Below, in pieces: positions 42,854 to 52,596 of a stretch of 64,000 bases of DNA. Below the pieces are notes generated by a model, which was given only the letters and a program-made list of their open reading frames with translations, searched no databases and was not told the origin of the DNA. Origin of the DNA: an uncultured bacterium (GTDB lineage: Bacteria; Cyanobacteriota; Vampirovibrionia; Gastranaerophilales; Gastranaerophilaceae); the NCBI GenBank assembly GCA_949282215.1, contig CASDPF010000002.1, positions 62,001-126,000 of the forward strand, in the 5' to 3' direction. The translations under genes and the position numbers were made by a program. Positions within the stretch are counted from its first letter, which is position 1; the number at the start of each line of letters is the position of its first letter.

Positions 42854-43480
42854 TTGAATGTTATAGTCATGCCGGCAGATGAAAAAGTTAACCTAAGGGA
42901 TTATAAAAATTTAGTTGAAACTATAGCAAAAGTAGAGTACCAGAAGTTTTCTGTATCGCATTTGGTTGAGTTGGCTGAGCTTATTAATATCGGAAACCAC
43001 ACTTTATATATTTTATTTAAAAGTAATTCCCCTGAGCATTATAATAGTACATATTTATCCACAGCAATAAAATGGGCGATTAGAAATGAAGTTCGCCGAA
43101 GGTATAAATGGTATTCGCTAAAAAACAGAAAAACCATAGAAGCTTCAGATAATGATGAACAAGAGGTTCGCTGCGAGGTATATAAGACTATACTTTCTAT
43201 AGATGAAATGCAGGATGCAGAGGTTCCGACTCAAATAAAAGCTGATGAAAGAACCCCTGAAGAAGCAATTGAATTTGTAGAATTAAAAGCTCAAATAATT
43301 GAATCAATGAAAAAACTTCCAAAACGTGAGCGGGAATTAATTGAATATAAGTTCTTTAAAGAGAAAAAACTAAGAGAAATTGCAGAAGAATTTGACATAT
43401 CGCAATCAAGAATTTCAAGAATAATTCAATCAGGACTCGATAAAATAAAAAAAGATTTAAAAAGACAGGGGATAATATAG
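42854..43480 (+). CDS. Sigma-70 family RNA polymerase sigma factor
   Basis: The protein is 208 residues from TTG at 42854, or 203 from the ATG at 42869. The central part STAIKWAIRNEVRRRYKWYSLK fits region 2. The C-terminal MKKLPKRERELIEYKFFKEKKLREIAEEFDISQSRISRIIQSGLDKIKK is a clear region 4 helix-turn-helix. It lacks region 1 and most of region 3, so it is an alternative sigma factor of compact type. It ends 3 nt before gcvPB. No anti-sigma gene is adjacent, and the regulon is unknown. Confidence 0.8.
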   Translation: MNVIVMPADEKVNLRDYKNLVETIAKVEYQKFSVSHLVELAELINIGNHTLYILFKSNSPEHYNSTYLSTAIKWAIRNEVRRRYKWYSLKNRKTIEASDNDEQEVRCEVYKTILSIDEMQDAEVPTQIKADERTPEEAIEFVELKAQIIESMKKLPKRERELIEYKFFKEKKLREIAEEFDISQSRISRIIQSGLDKIKKDLKRQGII

Positions 43481-43483
43481 AAA

Positions 43484-44908
43484 ATGGAGACAATTTTTGA
43501 AAAAAACAACAACTCGGGTATATGCTTAACTGATGAAAAAGAAGACTTGAGTTTTTTGAATTCTGCATTTGTAAGACAGGAAGCCTGTGGACTGCCTCAA
43601 GTAGGAGAATTAGAAGTTCTAAGACATTATAAAGAACTTTCTGACAGGAATTTCTGTATAGAAAAAGGTTTTTATCCTCTGGGTTCTTGTACTATGAAAT
43701 ATAATCCTAAAGTTAACGAACTTTTAGCTTCATTAGAAGGATATACTAATCTTCATCCGTTAATGAGTGATGAAGATTCTCAAGGTGCATTGCAATTAAT
43801 GTATAACCTGCAAGAAGCTTTAAAAGAAATTACAGGAATGGATGCTATAACCCTTCAACCTGCAGCAGGTGCACATGGCGAACTCACAGGAATGATGGTT
43901 ATAAAAAAATATTTTGAAGTAAAAGGAGAAAACAGGAAAAAAGTTATTATTCCTGACTCTGCTCACGGTACAAATCCTGCGAGTGCTCATATGTGCGGAT
44001 TTGAAATCGTATCTGTAAAATCTAATGAAAAAGGTCAAGTTGATATAGATGCATTAAAAGAAGTTCTTGATAAAGATGTTGCAGCTATTATGATGACTAA
44101 CCCTAATACATTAGGGATATTTGAAGAAAATGTACTTGAGATTTCAAAATTAATGCATGATAACGGTTCTTTGCTATATTATGACGGGGCAAATTATAAT
44201 GCTATTATGGGCTATACTAACCCTAAACTTATGGGATTTGACGTAGTGCATTTAAACCTGCATAAAACATTTGCGACTCCTCATGGCGGCGGCGGCCCAG
44301 GAGCCGGCCCTGTTGGAGTAGTAGAAGCATTAAAAGAATATTTACCTACACCCGTAATAGCTTTTGATGGAGAAAAATATTACAGAAATTATAATCTTAA
44401 ACATTCAATAGGCTCTGTAAAATCGTTTTATGGTAACTTCGGAGTATTGGTAAAAGCTTATGCTTACATCTTAATGATGGGTCAAAACTTAAAAAATGCT
44501 TCAGAAGATGCTGTATTGAACGCTAATTATCTAAAAGAGAAATTAAAAGCACACTATGATTTGCCTTATGATGAGCCTTGTATGCATGAATTTGTGCTTT
44601 CAGGAGAAAGACAAAAACATGAATACGGCGTATCCACACTAAATATTGCCAAAAGGCTTATGGATGAAAATACACATCCGCCAACAGTTTACTTCCCGTT
44701 AATAGTCCATGAAGCAATAATGATTGAGCCGACTGAATCTGAAACTAAGGCTAAGCTTGATGAATTTGTTAATGTAATGATAAAAATAGCTAAAGAAGCA
44801 CAGCAAGAGCCTGAAAAAGTTCTTTCAGCACCTCATACAACTCCTGTAAAAAGAGTTGATGAAACACTTGCAGCAAGACACCCTGATTTAAAATATATGG
44901 AAAAATAG
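43484..44908 (+). CDS. gcvPB: Glycine dehydrogenase (decarboxylating) subunit 2
   Basis: The 474-residue protein has [35 protein letters not shown] and the PLP-lysine block [25 protein letters not shown], as in the beta subunit of the split P-protein. With subunit 1 and lipoyl GcvH it decarboxylates glycine. gcvPA, gcvH and gcvT are not nearby, which is unusual as they normally form an operon. The gene is next to a sigma factor and a DUF2229 gene. Confidence 0.94.
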   Translation: METIFEKNNNSGICLTDEKEDLSFLNSAFVRQEACGLPQVGELEVLRHYKELSDRNFCIEKGFYPLGSCTMKYNPKVNELLASLEGYTNLHPLMSDEDSQGALQLMYNLQEALKEITGMDAITLQPAAGAHGELTGMMVIKKYFEVKGENRKKVIIPDSAHGTNPASAHMCGFEIVSVKSNEKGQVDIDALKEVLDKDVAAIMMTNPNTLGIFEENVLEISKLMHDNGSLLYYDGANYNAIMGYTNPKLMGFDVVHLNLHKTFATPHGGGGPGAGPVGVVEALKEYLPTPVIAFDGEKYYRNYNLKHSIGSVKSFYGNFGVLVKAYAYILMMGQNLKNASEDAVLNANYLKEKLKAHYDLPYDEPCMHEFVLSGERQKHEYGVSTLNIAKRLMDENTHPPTVYFPLIVHEAIMIEPTESETKAKLDEFVNVMIKIAKEAQQEPEKVLSAPHTTPVKRVDETLAARHPDLKYMEK

Positions 44909-44910
44909 CA

Positions 44911-46053
44911 ATGACAAAAGAAAACAAAAAAATTAAAGTAGCATTCCCGCATATGGGAACAATATATATAGCTTGGGCAGCAGCTCTTAGAAAAGTTGGA
45001 GTAGAGCCTTTTATTCCGCCTTATACAAGTAAAAAGACACTATCGCTTGGGACTAAAAATGCACCTGAAGCAATTTGTCTTCCTTATAAACTTATCTTAG
45101 GTAATTTTATTGAAGCAATAGAAGGCGGAGCTGATTATGTTGCAATGATTTCATCTCCCGGAATATGCAGACTTGGAGAATACGGATCCTGCATTAATAA
45201 TGCACTTTCTGATATGGGGTATAAAGCTAACTACATAGAATTACAGCTATATGACGGAATTGACGGGATGTATAGATTTTTAAAAGAAATATCCGGAAAA
45301 AACAATCCTGTTCTATTTATTAGAGCCATTATTCTTGCAATGAGAAAAGTCTTTTTACTTGATGATTTGGAAACTAAACTTTCATATTATCGAGCAAGAG
45401 AAATTAATTACGGGGAAGCTGAAAAACATTTTATAAAAGCTTTAAAAATTGTTGATGAAGCAATGAATACAAAACAAATGAACAGAGCTAAAAAGCTTGC
45501 ATTTGCCGAAATGGATAAAACTCAAATAGATCCTAAACGAGAAGTTTTGCATGTCGACATAACAGGGGAAATTTATCTTGTATGTGATAAATTTTCAAAT
45601 CAAGATATTGTAAAAGAACTTGGGAAAATGGGAGTTCAGACAAGAAAGAGTCTTACTGTAAGCAGTTTCTTAAAAGATGCAATCATTCCAAAAATGTTCA
45701 GAAAAGGGGAGACCCACTTGCAAAGAGCAAACAGACTCGCAAAACCGTATCTTATGCGAGATATCGGCGGTGATGCTCTTGAATGCGTATCAGATGTAAA
45801 ATATGCAGATGAAAGAGGTATCGACGGAATTATACACATAAGTCCGTTCACATGCATGCCAGAAATTATGTCACAGAACATTTTCCCTAAAATGAGAGAA
45901 GACTGTGATGTTCCTATTTTGCCACTAATTATGGATGAGCAAACGGGAAAAGCTGGATATATAACAAGGTTGGAAGCTTTCGTTGACTTAATGAGAAGAA
46001 GAAAAAGAAAGCTTGCGTTAGAGTCAAAAAAACAAGCTGAATTAGCTAAATAA
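44911..46053 (+). CDS. DUF2229 / acyl-CoA dehydratase activase-related protein (paralog)
   Basis: The 380-residue protein has VAFPHMGTIYIAWAAALRKVG, APEAICLPYKLILGNFIEAIEGGADYV, SSPGICRLGEYG, HISPFTCMPEIM and LPLIMDEQTGKAGYITRLEAFVDLM. The last block is nearly the same as in the gene at 11932 (ending GEAGFITRLEAFVDML). Conserved cysteines could hold an Fe-S cluster, as in dehydratase activase-linked proteins. It starts 2 nt after gcvPB, so it is cotranscribed with it. The biochemical role is unknown. Confidence 0.78.
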   Translation: MTKENKKIKVAFPHMGTIYIAWAAALRKVGVEPFIPPYTSKKTLSLGTKNAPEAICLPYKLILGNFIEAIEGGADYVAMISSPGICRLGEYGSCINNALSDMGYKANYIELQLYDGIDGMYRFLKEISGKNNPVLFIRAIILAMRKVFLLDDLETKLSYYRAREINYGEAEKHFIKALKIVDEAMNTKQMNRAKKLAFAEMDKTQIDPKREVLHVDITGEIYLVCDKFSNQDIVKELGKMGVQTRKSLTVSSFLKDAIIPKMFRKGETHLQRANRLAKPYLMRDIGGDALECVSDVKYADERGIDGIIHISPFTCMPEIMSQNIFPKMREDCDVPILPLIMDEQTGKAGYITRLEAFVDLMRRRKRKLALESKKQAELAK

Positions 46054-46094
46054 TTCGCAGAATAAAAATTTTCATAAAAGAGGTATAATAAATT

Positions 46095-46964
46095 ATGCTC
46101 AAATTATTTAAAAATGCTTTTAAATTAACAAATGAAGGGATAATCTTAGCAACTCCGTTAATATTATTCGTTTGGTTGATTACAATATATTTGACTTTTG
46201 CCAAAAGTGTTGTAGATACATTGCCTGAAGCTATTTCTGCAATAATAACGCTGTTATGTATGATAGGGGCATTCTGTGCAGGCTGGTTCTATATGGTAAA
46301 AGAATCCTTAGAGCTTTCTAAAAAAGAATTTATTCTTGATGAAGACAGGTCTAAGGAAATCGTAAATCTTCTCAAAAAAATTCCAGCAGGGATAGGACAG
46401 TACTTTTTATCATTTATAGGAATGTCTTTAATAACACTTATAATATTTGCAATATTTGCCATTTGTACTTACAAAATCGGTATGCACTTTATCGGCGGTA
46501 TTGATTTTACTGCAGAGCAAATTAAAAATGCCATGGCATCACCTCAGGATATGAAGGCTTTTTTGGATTCTTTGACATTAGAACAGTTATATAAACTCGG
46601 AAACTGGAATTTACTATTTATGGGAGCAAGTGCATTAATGTCATACCTGCTTATGTTATGGATGCCTGAGATAATCTATCAAACTCATAATCCGTTCATT
46701 GCACTTTTTAAATCAATAAAAAAACTATTTATAAAATTTTGGAAATCAATTTCACTATTTTTATATTTAACAGTATTAAATTTCATAATATCATTTGCAA
46801 ACACATTTGCACTATTACATCCAATAATTTATATGTTAATGATGATTGCATATTTTTATTTCCTTGTATACGTAATTGTGCTAATATTTTCATATTATGA
46901 CAGCGAATTCAATCAAACATCAGAAGAAAAAGAAAGTAATAGCGATAGTCGGAGCGACAGCTAG
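46095..46964 (+). CDS. Multi-pass membrane protein, unknown
   Basis: The 289-residue protein has about six hydrophobic segments (IILATPLILFVWLITIYLTF, AIITLLCMIGAFCAGWFYMV, LSFIGMSLITLIIFAIFAIC, ALMSYLLMLWM, LFLYLTVLNFIISFANTFAL, IIYMLMMIAYFYFLVYVIVL). The C-terminus is acidic and serine-rich. No family is recognised. It overlaps miaA by 68 bp, an unusually long overlap, so the miaA start lies within its C-terminal coding region. Confidence 0.65.
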   Translation: MLKLFKNAFKLTNEGIILATPLILFVWLITIYLTFAKSVVDTLPEAISAIITLLCMIGAFCAGWFYMVKESLELSKKEFILDEDRSKEIVNLLKKIPAGIGQYFLSFIGMSLITLIIFAIFAICTYKIGMHFIGGIDFTAEQIKNAMASPQDMKAFLDSLTLEQLYKLGNWNLLFMGASALMSYLLMLWMPEIIYQTHNPFIALFKSIKKLFIKFWKSISLFLYLTVLNFIISFANTFALLHPIIYMLMMIAYFYFLVYVIVLIFSYYDSEFNQTSEEKESNSDSRSDS

Positions 46965-47790
46965 CGGAAAAACTGCTTATTCAATAAAACTAGCTAAAGA
47001 ACTGGATGGGGAGATAGTTTCTGCCGATTCAAGACTTATATATAAAGGATTTGATATTGCTTGTGCCAAGCCGACAATGACTGAGCGTGAAGGAATTCCA
47101 CATTATATGATGGATATAGTGGAACCTGAATTTGACTATTCAGCAGGGCTTTATGAAAAAGATGCAAAAAAATGTATTGAGGATATACTATCAAGAGGGA
47201 AAACACCTATTATCGCAGGCGGTACAGGGCTTTATTTTAGGGTATTGTTAGAAAATTACGACTTACCTAAGGTTGAACCTGATTTTGAATATCGTGAAAA
47301 ATTAAAAAAAGAAGATACACTAGAGCTTTATGAAAGGTTAAAAGAATTAGATTATAATTGTACAAATAAAATTGACAAAAATGACAAGAAAAAAATCATA
47401 CGAGCACTCGAAGTAATCCACTTAACAGGAAAACCTATGAGTGAACTTCAAGGACAAAAAGAACCGGAATATGATGTAGAATGGATTGGATGTAATTATC
47501 CTAGGGATATTTTGTATGAAAGAATAAATACCCGTGTTGATATTATGTTTGAAAACGGGATTATTGACGAAACAAAAGGACTTCTTAAAAAACACGGCAG
47601 AATTCCAAATATAATATATTCGATTGGTTATCAAGAAGTAATAGCATATCTTGACGGCACAATTTCATTAGATGAAGCAAAAGATAAACTAAAACAAAAT
47701 ACAAGAAATTATGCCAAAAGACAGCTCACCTGGTTTCGGAAAAACGAAAATATCAAATGGAATTGTTATCCTGAAAAACTAAAAAAATAG
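46897..47790 (+). CDS. miaA: tRNA dimethylallyltransferase
   Basis: The 297-residue protein has the P-loop VIAIVGATASGKTAYSIKLA, VSADSRLIYKGFDIACAKPT, HYMMDIVEPEFDYSAG and GGTGLYFRVLLENY. It adds dimethylallyl to A37 of tRNAs reading codons that start with U. It overlaps the membrane protein gene by 68 bp; no later methionine would keep the P-loop, so the ATG at 46897 is needed. Confidence 0.93.
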   Translation: MTANSIKHQKKKKVIAIVGATASGKTAYSIKLAKELDGEIVSADSRLIYKGFDIACAKPTMTEREGIPHYMMDIVEPEFDYSAGLYEKDAKKCIEDILSRGKTPIIAGGTGLYFRVLLENYDLPKVEPDFEYREKLKKEDTLELYERLKELDYNCTNKIDKNDKKKIIRALEVIHLTGKPMSELQGQKEPEYDVEWIGCNYPRDILYERINTRVDIMFENGIIDETKGLLKKHGRIPNIIYSIGYQEVIAYLDGTISLDEAKDKLKQNTRNYAKRQLTWFRKNENIKWNCYPEKLKK

Positions 47791-47798
47791 TTTATTTA

Positions 47799-48515
47799 TT
47801 AATAACTTACCTTATACGGATAATCGTCAGGAATTTTCCAATTGTTGATTTGTATAAGCGTAGTACAATAATTTAATCCACCAACAGAACCATTCATTTT
47901 TTTGTTATAACATAAATCTTTTAACTGTTCTTCAGTACCATCCCATCTAAATTTCCAAGGCTCAAATCCTTTATCTTTTGTATATACCCATTTCCAAGCA
48001 TTTTCATCATCCCCTACTGACGCTGATGGATAAAAATTAAAAGAAAATACACAAACACCGTATTTATTACCACTATCCATACATTTTTGAGCATTCCCCG
48101 GATAAAAAACCCAATCCCTTGTTGTATGAGGACCATCCTGCTTTAATGCACTACCGTCAGGAAAATAGACAATAAAAGTTCCACCTGATAAAGTCTCGGT
48201 TTTAATAATTTTCAGATAAGGAGCAAAATACTTATTAAACCATTTTTCAGCATCAGAACTTCCAGGAACAGGGTTTCCGTCTTTATCTATATCTGCACCT
48301 GTTAAATCTTCAAACCAAATCTTTTTATCACCGTAATCAACTTCTGCCATTTTTACTGCTTGATTTATTGCAGAGTAAAACTTCATCAAACGAGTCTCTA
48401 CCACTCGATTATTATTTTTTTGTATCAATGTCGGCATTGTCATTGCTGCAACTATACCTATTATTCCTAAGGTTATTAGCACTTCTGCTAAGGTGAAAGC
48501 GTTACTATTTTTCAT
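47799..48515 (-). CDS. Prepilin-type protein with poly-G leader region
   Basis: From the ATG at 48515 (GGAGG 6 nt upstream) the protein is 238 residues: leader MKNSNA, then FTLAEVLITLGIIGIVAAMTMPTLI with Glu5. YFPDGSALKQ replaces the ADGT block. The usual DVNG element is not obvious, while cysteines occur at CMDSG, GVCVF, LKDLCYN and YCTTL. About 215 nt separate its promoter (48734-48762) from this start, holding an upstream ORF with G11. In one alternative tract length (G12 or G9) that ORF would be fused in frame to the pilin. A GTG at 48587 extends the frame but has no ribosome site. Confidence 0.82.
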   Translation of the reverse strand: MKNSNAFTLAEVLITLGIIGIVAAMTMPTLIQKNNNRVVETRLMKFYSAINQAVKMAEVDYGDKKIWFEDLTGADIDKDGNPVPGSSDAEKWFNKYFAPYLKIIKTETLSGGTFIVYFPDGSALKQDGPHTTRDWVFYPGNAQKCMDSGNKYGVCVFSFNFYPSASVGDDENAWKWVYTKDKGFEPWKFRWDGTEEQLKDLCYNKKMNGSVGGLNYCTTLIQINNWKIPDDYPYKVSY

Positions 48516-48520
48516 TTTAC

Positions 48521-48621
48521 CCTCCGTTTTTATACTATTTTTCATTTTAACATTTTTCGCACCAAAAATCACCGTGTCGATTGGCACGGTTTTTAATAAA
48601 ATTAATTCTTTCAGTCGGAGG
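48521..48621 (-). promoter_or_regulatory. Anti-Shine-Dalgarno/Shine-Dalgarno pair in pilin leader (48.6 kb)
   Basis: CCTCCG at 48616-48621 (minus strand) is the exact complement of the pilin ribosome site CGGAGG at 48521-48526. The first lies 40 nt after the G-tract, in a block also conserved at 59987. Pairing would hide the ribosome site; translation through the element could free it. Confidence 0.4.
48571..48590. repeat. CCGTG...CACGG hairpin near poly-G pilin
   Basis: ACCGTG and CACGGT form a 6-bp stem with an 8-nt loop in the pilin leader. The 59946 locus has the same palindrome, and 13109 has a one-armed version. Confidence 0.6.
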
Positions 48622-48649
48622 ACTAAGCCTGAAATGCTGCTATATCCTT

Positions 48650-48727
48650 TTAGGAAGCAGCCCCCCCCCCCGAAGTGGTTGTTAATAGTGAATTATAAGG
48701 TTTAACAAACAAAATATCAGTATTCAT
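48650..48727 (-). CDS. Upstream leader ORF containing G11
   Basis: ATG at 48727 reads MNTDILFVKPYNSLLTTTS into the G11 run and stops at TAA, giving 25 residues. With G12 or G9 the frame would stay open through SSISGLVLRLKE and into the pilin. The predicted transcription start falls at about this ATG, so initiation would be leaderless or nearly so; this is the weak point of the call. The equivalent ORF at 60025 has a good ribosome site. Confidence 0.4.
   Translation of the reverse strand: MNTDILFVKPYNSLLTTTSGGGAAS
48661..48671 (-). repeat. G11 homopolymer (C11 on plus strand) in pilin leader
   Basis: Eleven G on the pilin sense strand, in the context TTCG(11)CT that is shared with the tract at 60036. 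It is a candidate slipped-strand site that decides the frame of the upstream ORF. Confidence 0.8.
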
Positions 48728-48733
48728 ATTCTA

Positions 48734-48762
48734 ATTATAATCTATATGACTACTTTTTTCAA
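48734..48762 (-). promoter_or_regulatory. Promoter of the poly-G leader/pilin transcript
   Basis: TTGAAA, 17-nt spacer, TATAAT on the minus strand; the same boxes and spacing as at 60112-60140 in front of the paralog. Confidence 0.7.
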
Positions 48763-48810
48763 CTTGAATTTTTGTGTTAAAATAATAATACAAATTTAAA
48801 TGAGGGTTAT

Positions 48811-51800
48811 GTGTTTATGAATAAGGAAATTTTAAAAAAAGCAGGGATTATTACAGGTTCTTTAATTATTGGGATTTATTTACTATTTTTAATTGTACCG
48901 TTCTTCTTAAACGGGATTGCAACCTCCTGCGGACATTATATTACGCAGGTGATTAAAGATTCAACAGGTTTTAGCATAAAGTTTGAAAACGTACGCTTTA
49001 TCACCACACCAAAACTAACAGCCGGAGTAAAAATAGGACACTTAAGTGCTTTAACTCCTGATAATGAAGAATTTTTGTTTCTTGATAATGCTTATGGAAA
49101 AATTTCCTTATTGCCTCTTTTGATTAAGAAAATTGAAATAGATACAATCGGTGCTGATAAAATTTCAACTGATTTAAAAGTCAAAAAAGACGGTAAATTT
49201 CTGTTAGAAGATTATTTTACACAAGAAAAGACAAAAAACATACAAGAAGCAGAAACAGCACCAATGACAGGACTTCCTGCAGGATTTAAGCTTTCAAATC
49301 ACCTGCCTGATATTCACGTAAAATCATACAAACTGGCATTTACAGATATTCCAACAAATAAACAATACTATGTAGATGGAAACAACTTAAACCTGAGAGA
49401 TTTTATTATCAACAAAAAGTTTAAGCTATCAACTAACGGAAAAATAGTCTTAGACGACAAAACACCTTTTAATTATGATATTGATATTTTTAACAAAATT
49501 ATGCCTGACACAAGCTTAGATGAACTTGTATTTGCACCGCAATCAGAAAAAGAAGAAAATCAAAACTCCCAACTAAATATAAACATAATAGATATTTTCA
49601 AAACTATATACAAAAATCAACTCACGGCAAACATAAAAACCGAAATTACAACAGAAGGGACACCAGATGACATAGCACTTCACGGATTAATTGATATAGA
49701 TAAAATCAGTATAGCCGTGAATGGAGAGCCTCTGCCTGACGGACATGTTATGATTAACCTAAAAGGTAAAAATGTTGACATAGATTCGTCTGTTTATACA
49801 GCTAAAAATGAAGATACTATAGTAAAAGGCAAAATTAAAACAGGCAAAAACCCTAATATCAACCTTACATGTAAATCTAATGCCCAAATCAATAATATCT
49901 TTAATTTACTGGACAGTATAGCTCAATCAGTCGAATACAAAGATTTAGAAACACTCAGTGCTACAGGGGCGATTGATGCTGACTTCACAATTAATGCAGA
50001 TATGAAAAAAGTTGAATCTTCAGGATATTTTAAAATTTCTCAAGCAAGCATTAAATATGCACTTTATAATGTCCTTATTGATAAAATTTCTGCAGACATA
50101 GATTTTTCAAATAATATGATTAATGTTAAAAAGCTCGGATTTTCAATACTTAACCATCCGTTGAATGCTTATGGAACACTAAAACAAGATACCACAGCAG
50201 ACTTACATCTTACAGCAGACAAACTTCCTATAAAAGGACTAATTACAGCTGCAGGACAAGTCGGATTGCTGAAAGAAAACGATATATATTCAGGACTTCT
50301 TTCTATGAATGCGTCAATAGAAGGGAAATTAAAAACCGCACAACCTATAATAAATATTTCTGCGGATAATATTAATATTCATAACAAACCATCCGATACA
50401 ACATTAAAAGTATCCGATGCAAATATGAATATCTCTGCAAATCAAAATAATAAATACAAAGGCACAATTGACGTAAATACTATAAACATCATCAACCCAT
50501 CAGTAAAATTTGCACTACCAAAAGCAAAAGTAACCCTTGATGAAAAAGATATAAACATTGACAATACATATTTGACTTTTAATAATTCAAGAATTGATAT
50601 AGCGGGAAAAATTGCTGACTATACAGGCAAAAAACTTTCAATTGACATAAATGCAAAAGGTAACATACTTTCTTCTGACATTAAAAATCTGATACCGGCA
50701 GATCTAAGAAAAGATATTACCGCAAAAGGAGCCTTGCCGATTTACGTCAAAATTACAGGCAATGACAAAACTCAAAATATCACAGCTCAAATCCTTGCTA
50801 CAACAGAAAATTATCTAAAAATAATTGACGTAGATAAATTAAACGGCAAAAGTACTTTAATAAACTCAAATATAAAAATATCAAATGATACCCTAAAACT
50901 ATATGATACAGGTGTATTTGCAATAAGCGGACTAAAAACACTTCCAGCAAGTGCATTTTCCGGTAATGTACTTTCATTGACAGGTTCAGTTGATAAGCTA
51001 TCTACTAAACAAACCTTAAACGGAATAACTATAAAAACTCCATCAACATTGACACTATCAATTCCCGGTTTTGCTAACTCAAAAGCAACAGGATCAGCTA
51101 ATATAACCCTGAATGGCAGTGCTATAAATCCGAAATTCAGCGGTAATATTAATATTCCGACAATTTCATTGCCTACGATTAAAACAACTGTTCAAAATAC
51201 AACAGTGGATTTAGGAACTCACAGCATTATCATAAATACGCCATCAATAAATATTGATAACTCGGTAATGAATGCAAAAACTACTATAAGTCCTAACTTT
51301 AATAATGGAATTATAGTAAATAATATTGAATATCACGCAGTATTACTGGATACCGATACTCTGATAAAAGCAATGGAAGGACTCCCTGCTCAAACTTCTT
51401 CGACTTCAACAACAAAAAATAACACCAAATCTTCTGCACAACAGCAAAACCTTGGGGTTATTATCCAAAACGGAAAAGGAACTATAAATAAATTTAAATC
51501 AGGCGGAATTGTAGCAAACGATCTAAGCAGCAATTTTAATTTAGCAAATAATACCCTGTATTTAAAAGACCTTCAAGGCAGTGCTTTTGATGGAAAATTT
51601 AACGGAGATATCGCATTTAATATTATAAACGGGGGTGCAAATATTAATTTCCAAGGCACGGATATGAATGCAGAAAAAGCAATAGCAGGAGCAGCAGGAT
51701 TAAAGAATGCACTATCAGGAACTCTGGGCTTTAATGCAAAACTTACACTGAATGGTTATGCCCCGTCAGAATCTGCAATGATGCAATCTATAAAAGGTGA

Positions 51801-52596
51801 TATAACTTTTGACATTAAAAAAGGTACACTAGGCAATATCGGACGTCTTGAAAATATGCTTCTTGCCGAAAACCTCATGTCAAACGGAATTATAGCAGCA
51901 GCAATAACCCCGATTACCAATATGCCTGTAATTAAAAATACGGCAATCTATGAATCAATAACAGGCGATATGAATTTAAACAACGGATGGGCAGAAATTA
52001 ATTCAATCAAAACAAGCGGACCGTCTATGGCAAGCTTTGTATACGGAAAATATAATCTTATTAATGCGACAGCTAATCTTACTATTCTAGGAAGACTGGG
52101 TGCGGATGTAGTTGCAGCTATGGGACCTGTAGGAGAACTATCGGTATCAAAACTTACATCATATATTCCAAAATTCGGAACCCTAACAGGTAATATGATT
52201 AATGCTCTTACAACAAATCCTAACGAAGAAAGAACTTCCGAAATTCCTCCGCTATCAAACGGAAGTACAAATTATAAAGATTTCAAAGCAGTCTTTAACG
52301 GAGGAATTGAAAGCAAAAATTCAGTAAAATCATTTAAATGGCTCTCAGTTTGTGACACATCTCAAATTGAAGGCGGAAGCCTAAAAGAACAACTGCAACA
52401 AAGTACAGATGCTCTAAATCAACTCAGAACTGAGAAAAAAGAGACTGTTCAAAAAAATATAGAAGAAGTAAAAAATACAGCCAAACAAACAGCAGAAGAA
52501 ATTAAAAATCAAGTTCAAAACACAAAAGACAGTCTAAATGAACTGAAAAACCTGTTTAAAAAACCACAGGTACAAGAGCCTGCAACTTCAAACTAA
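48811..52596 (+). CDS. AsmA-like/TamB-like large membrane-anchored protein
   Basis: The 1261-residue protein has one N-terminal membrane helix (AGIITGSLIIGIYLLFLIVPFF) and then a long region of beta-strand repeats with alternating Asn, Ile and Lys. It ends with an AsmA-type C-terminal block (IKGDITFDIKKGTLGNIGRLENML, NNGWAEINSIKTSGPSMASFVYGKYNL, GRLGADVVAAMGP). The family forms periplasm-spanning bridges that move phospholipids to the outer membrane. A coiled-coil-like charged tail (residues 1195-1250) is an added feature. Start is GTG at 48811 or ATG at 48817. It is one of the longest genes here and supports a diderm envelope. Confidence 0.8.
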   Translation: MFMNKEILKKAGIITGSLIIGIYLLFLIVPFFLNGIATSCGHYITQVIKDSTGFSIKFENVRFITTPKLTAGVKIGHLSALTPDNEEFLFLDNAYGKISLLPLLIKKIEIDTIGADKISTDLKVKKDGKFLLEDYFTQEKTKNIQEAETAPMTGLPAGFKLSNHLPDIHVKSYKLAFTDIPTNKQYYVDGNNLNLRDFIINKKFKLSTNGKIVLDDKTPFNYDIDIFNKIMPDTSLDELVFAPQSEKEENQNSQLNINIIDIFKTIYKNQLTANIKTEITTEGTPDDIALHGLIDIDKISIAVNGEPLPDGHVMINLKGKNVDIDSSVYTAKNEDTIVKGKIKTGKNPNINLTCKSNAQINNIFNLLDSIAQSVEYKDLETLSATGAIDADFTINADMKKVESSGYFKISQASIKYALYNVLIDKISADIDFSNNMINVKKLGFSILNHPLNAYGTLKQDTTADLHLTADKLPIKGLITAAGQVGLLKENDIYSGLLSMNASIEGKLKTAQPIINISADNINIHNKPSDTTLKVSDANMNISANQNNKYKGTIDVNTINIINPSVKFALPKAKVTLDEKDINIDNTYLTFNNSRIDIAGKIADYTGKKLSIDINAKGNILSSDIKNLIPADLRKDITAKGALPIYVKITGNDKTQNITAQILATTENYLKIIDVDKLNGKSTLINSNIKISNDTLKLYDTGVFAISGLKTLPASAFSGNVLSLTGSVDKLSTKQTLNGITIKTPSTLTLSIPGFANSKATGSANITLNGSAINPKFSGNINIPTISLPTIKTTVQNTTVDLGTHSIIINTPSINIDNSVMNAKTTISPNFNNGIIVNNIEYHAVLLDTDTLIKAMEGLPAQTSSTSTTKNNTKSSAQQQNLGVIIQNGKGTINKFKSGGIVANDLSSNFNLANNTLYLKDLQGSAFDGKFNGDIAFNIINGGANINFQGTDMNAEKAIAGAAGLKNALSGTLGFNAKLTLNGYAPSESAMMQSIKGDITFDIKKGTLGNIGRLENMLLAENLMSNGIIAAAITPITNMPVIKNTAIYESITGDMNLNNGWAEINSIKTSGPSMASFVYGKYNLINATANLTILGRLGADVVAAMGPVGELSVSKLTSYIPKFGTLTGNMINALTTNPNEERTSEIPPLSNGSTNYKDFKAVFNGGIESKNSVKSFKWLSVCDTSQIEGGSLKEQLQQSTDALNQLRTEKKETVQKNIEEVKNTAKQTAEEIKNQVQNTKDSLNELKNLFKKPQVQEPATSN

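Noticed and set aside
48493-48705. 70-codon plus-strand open frame across C11
   Set aside because: Antisense shadow of the pilin leader; the PPPP stretch comes only from the homopolymer.
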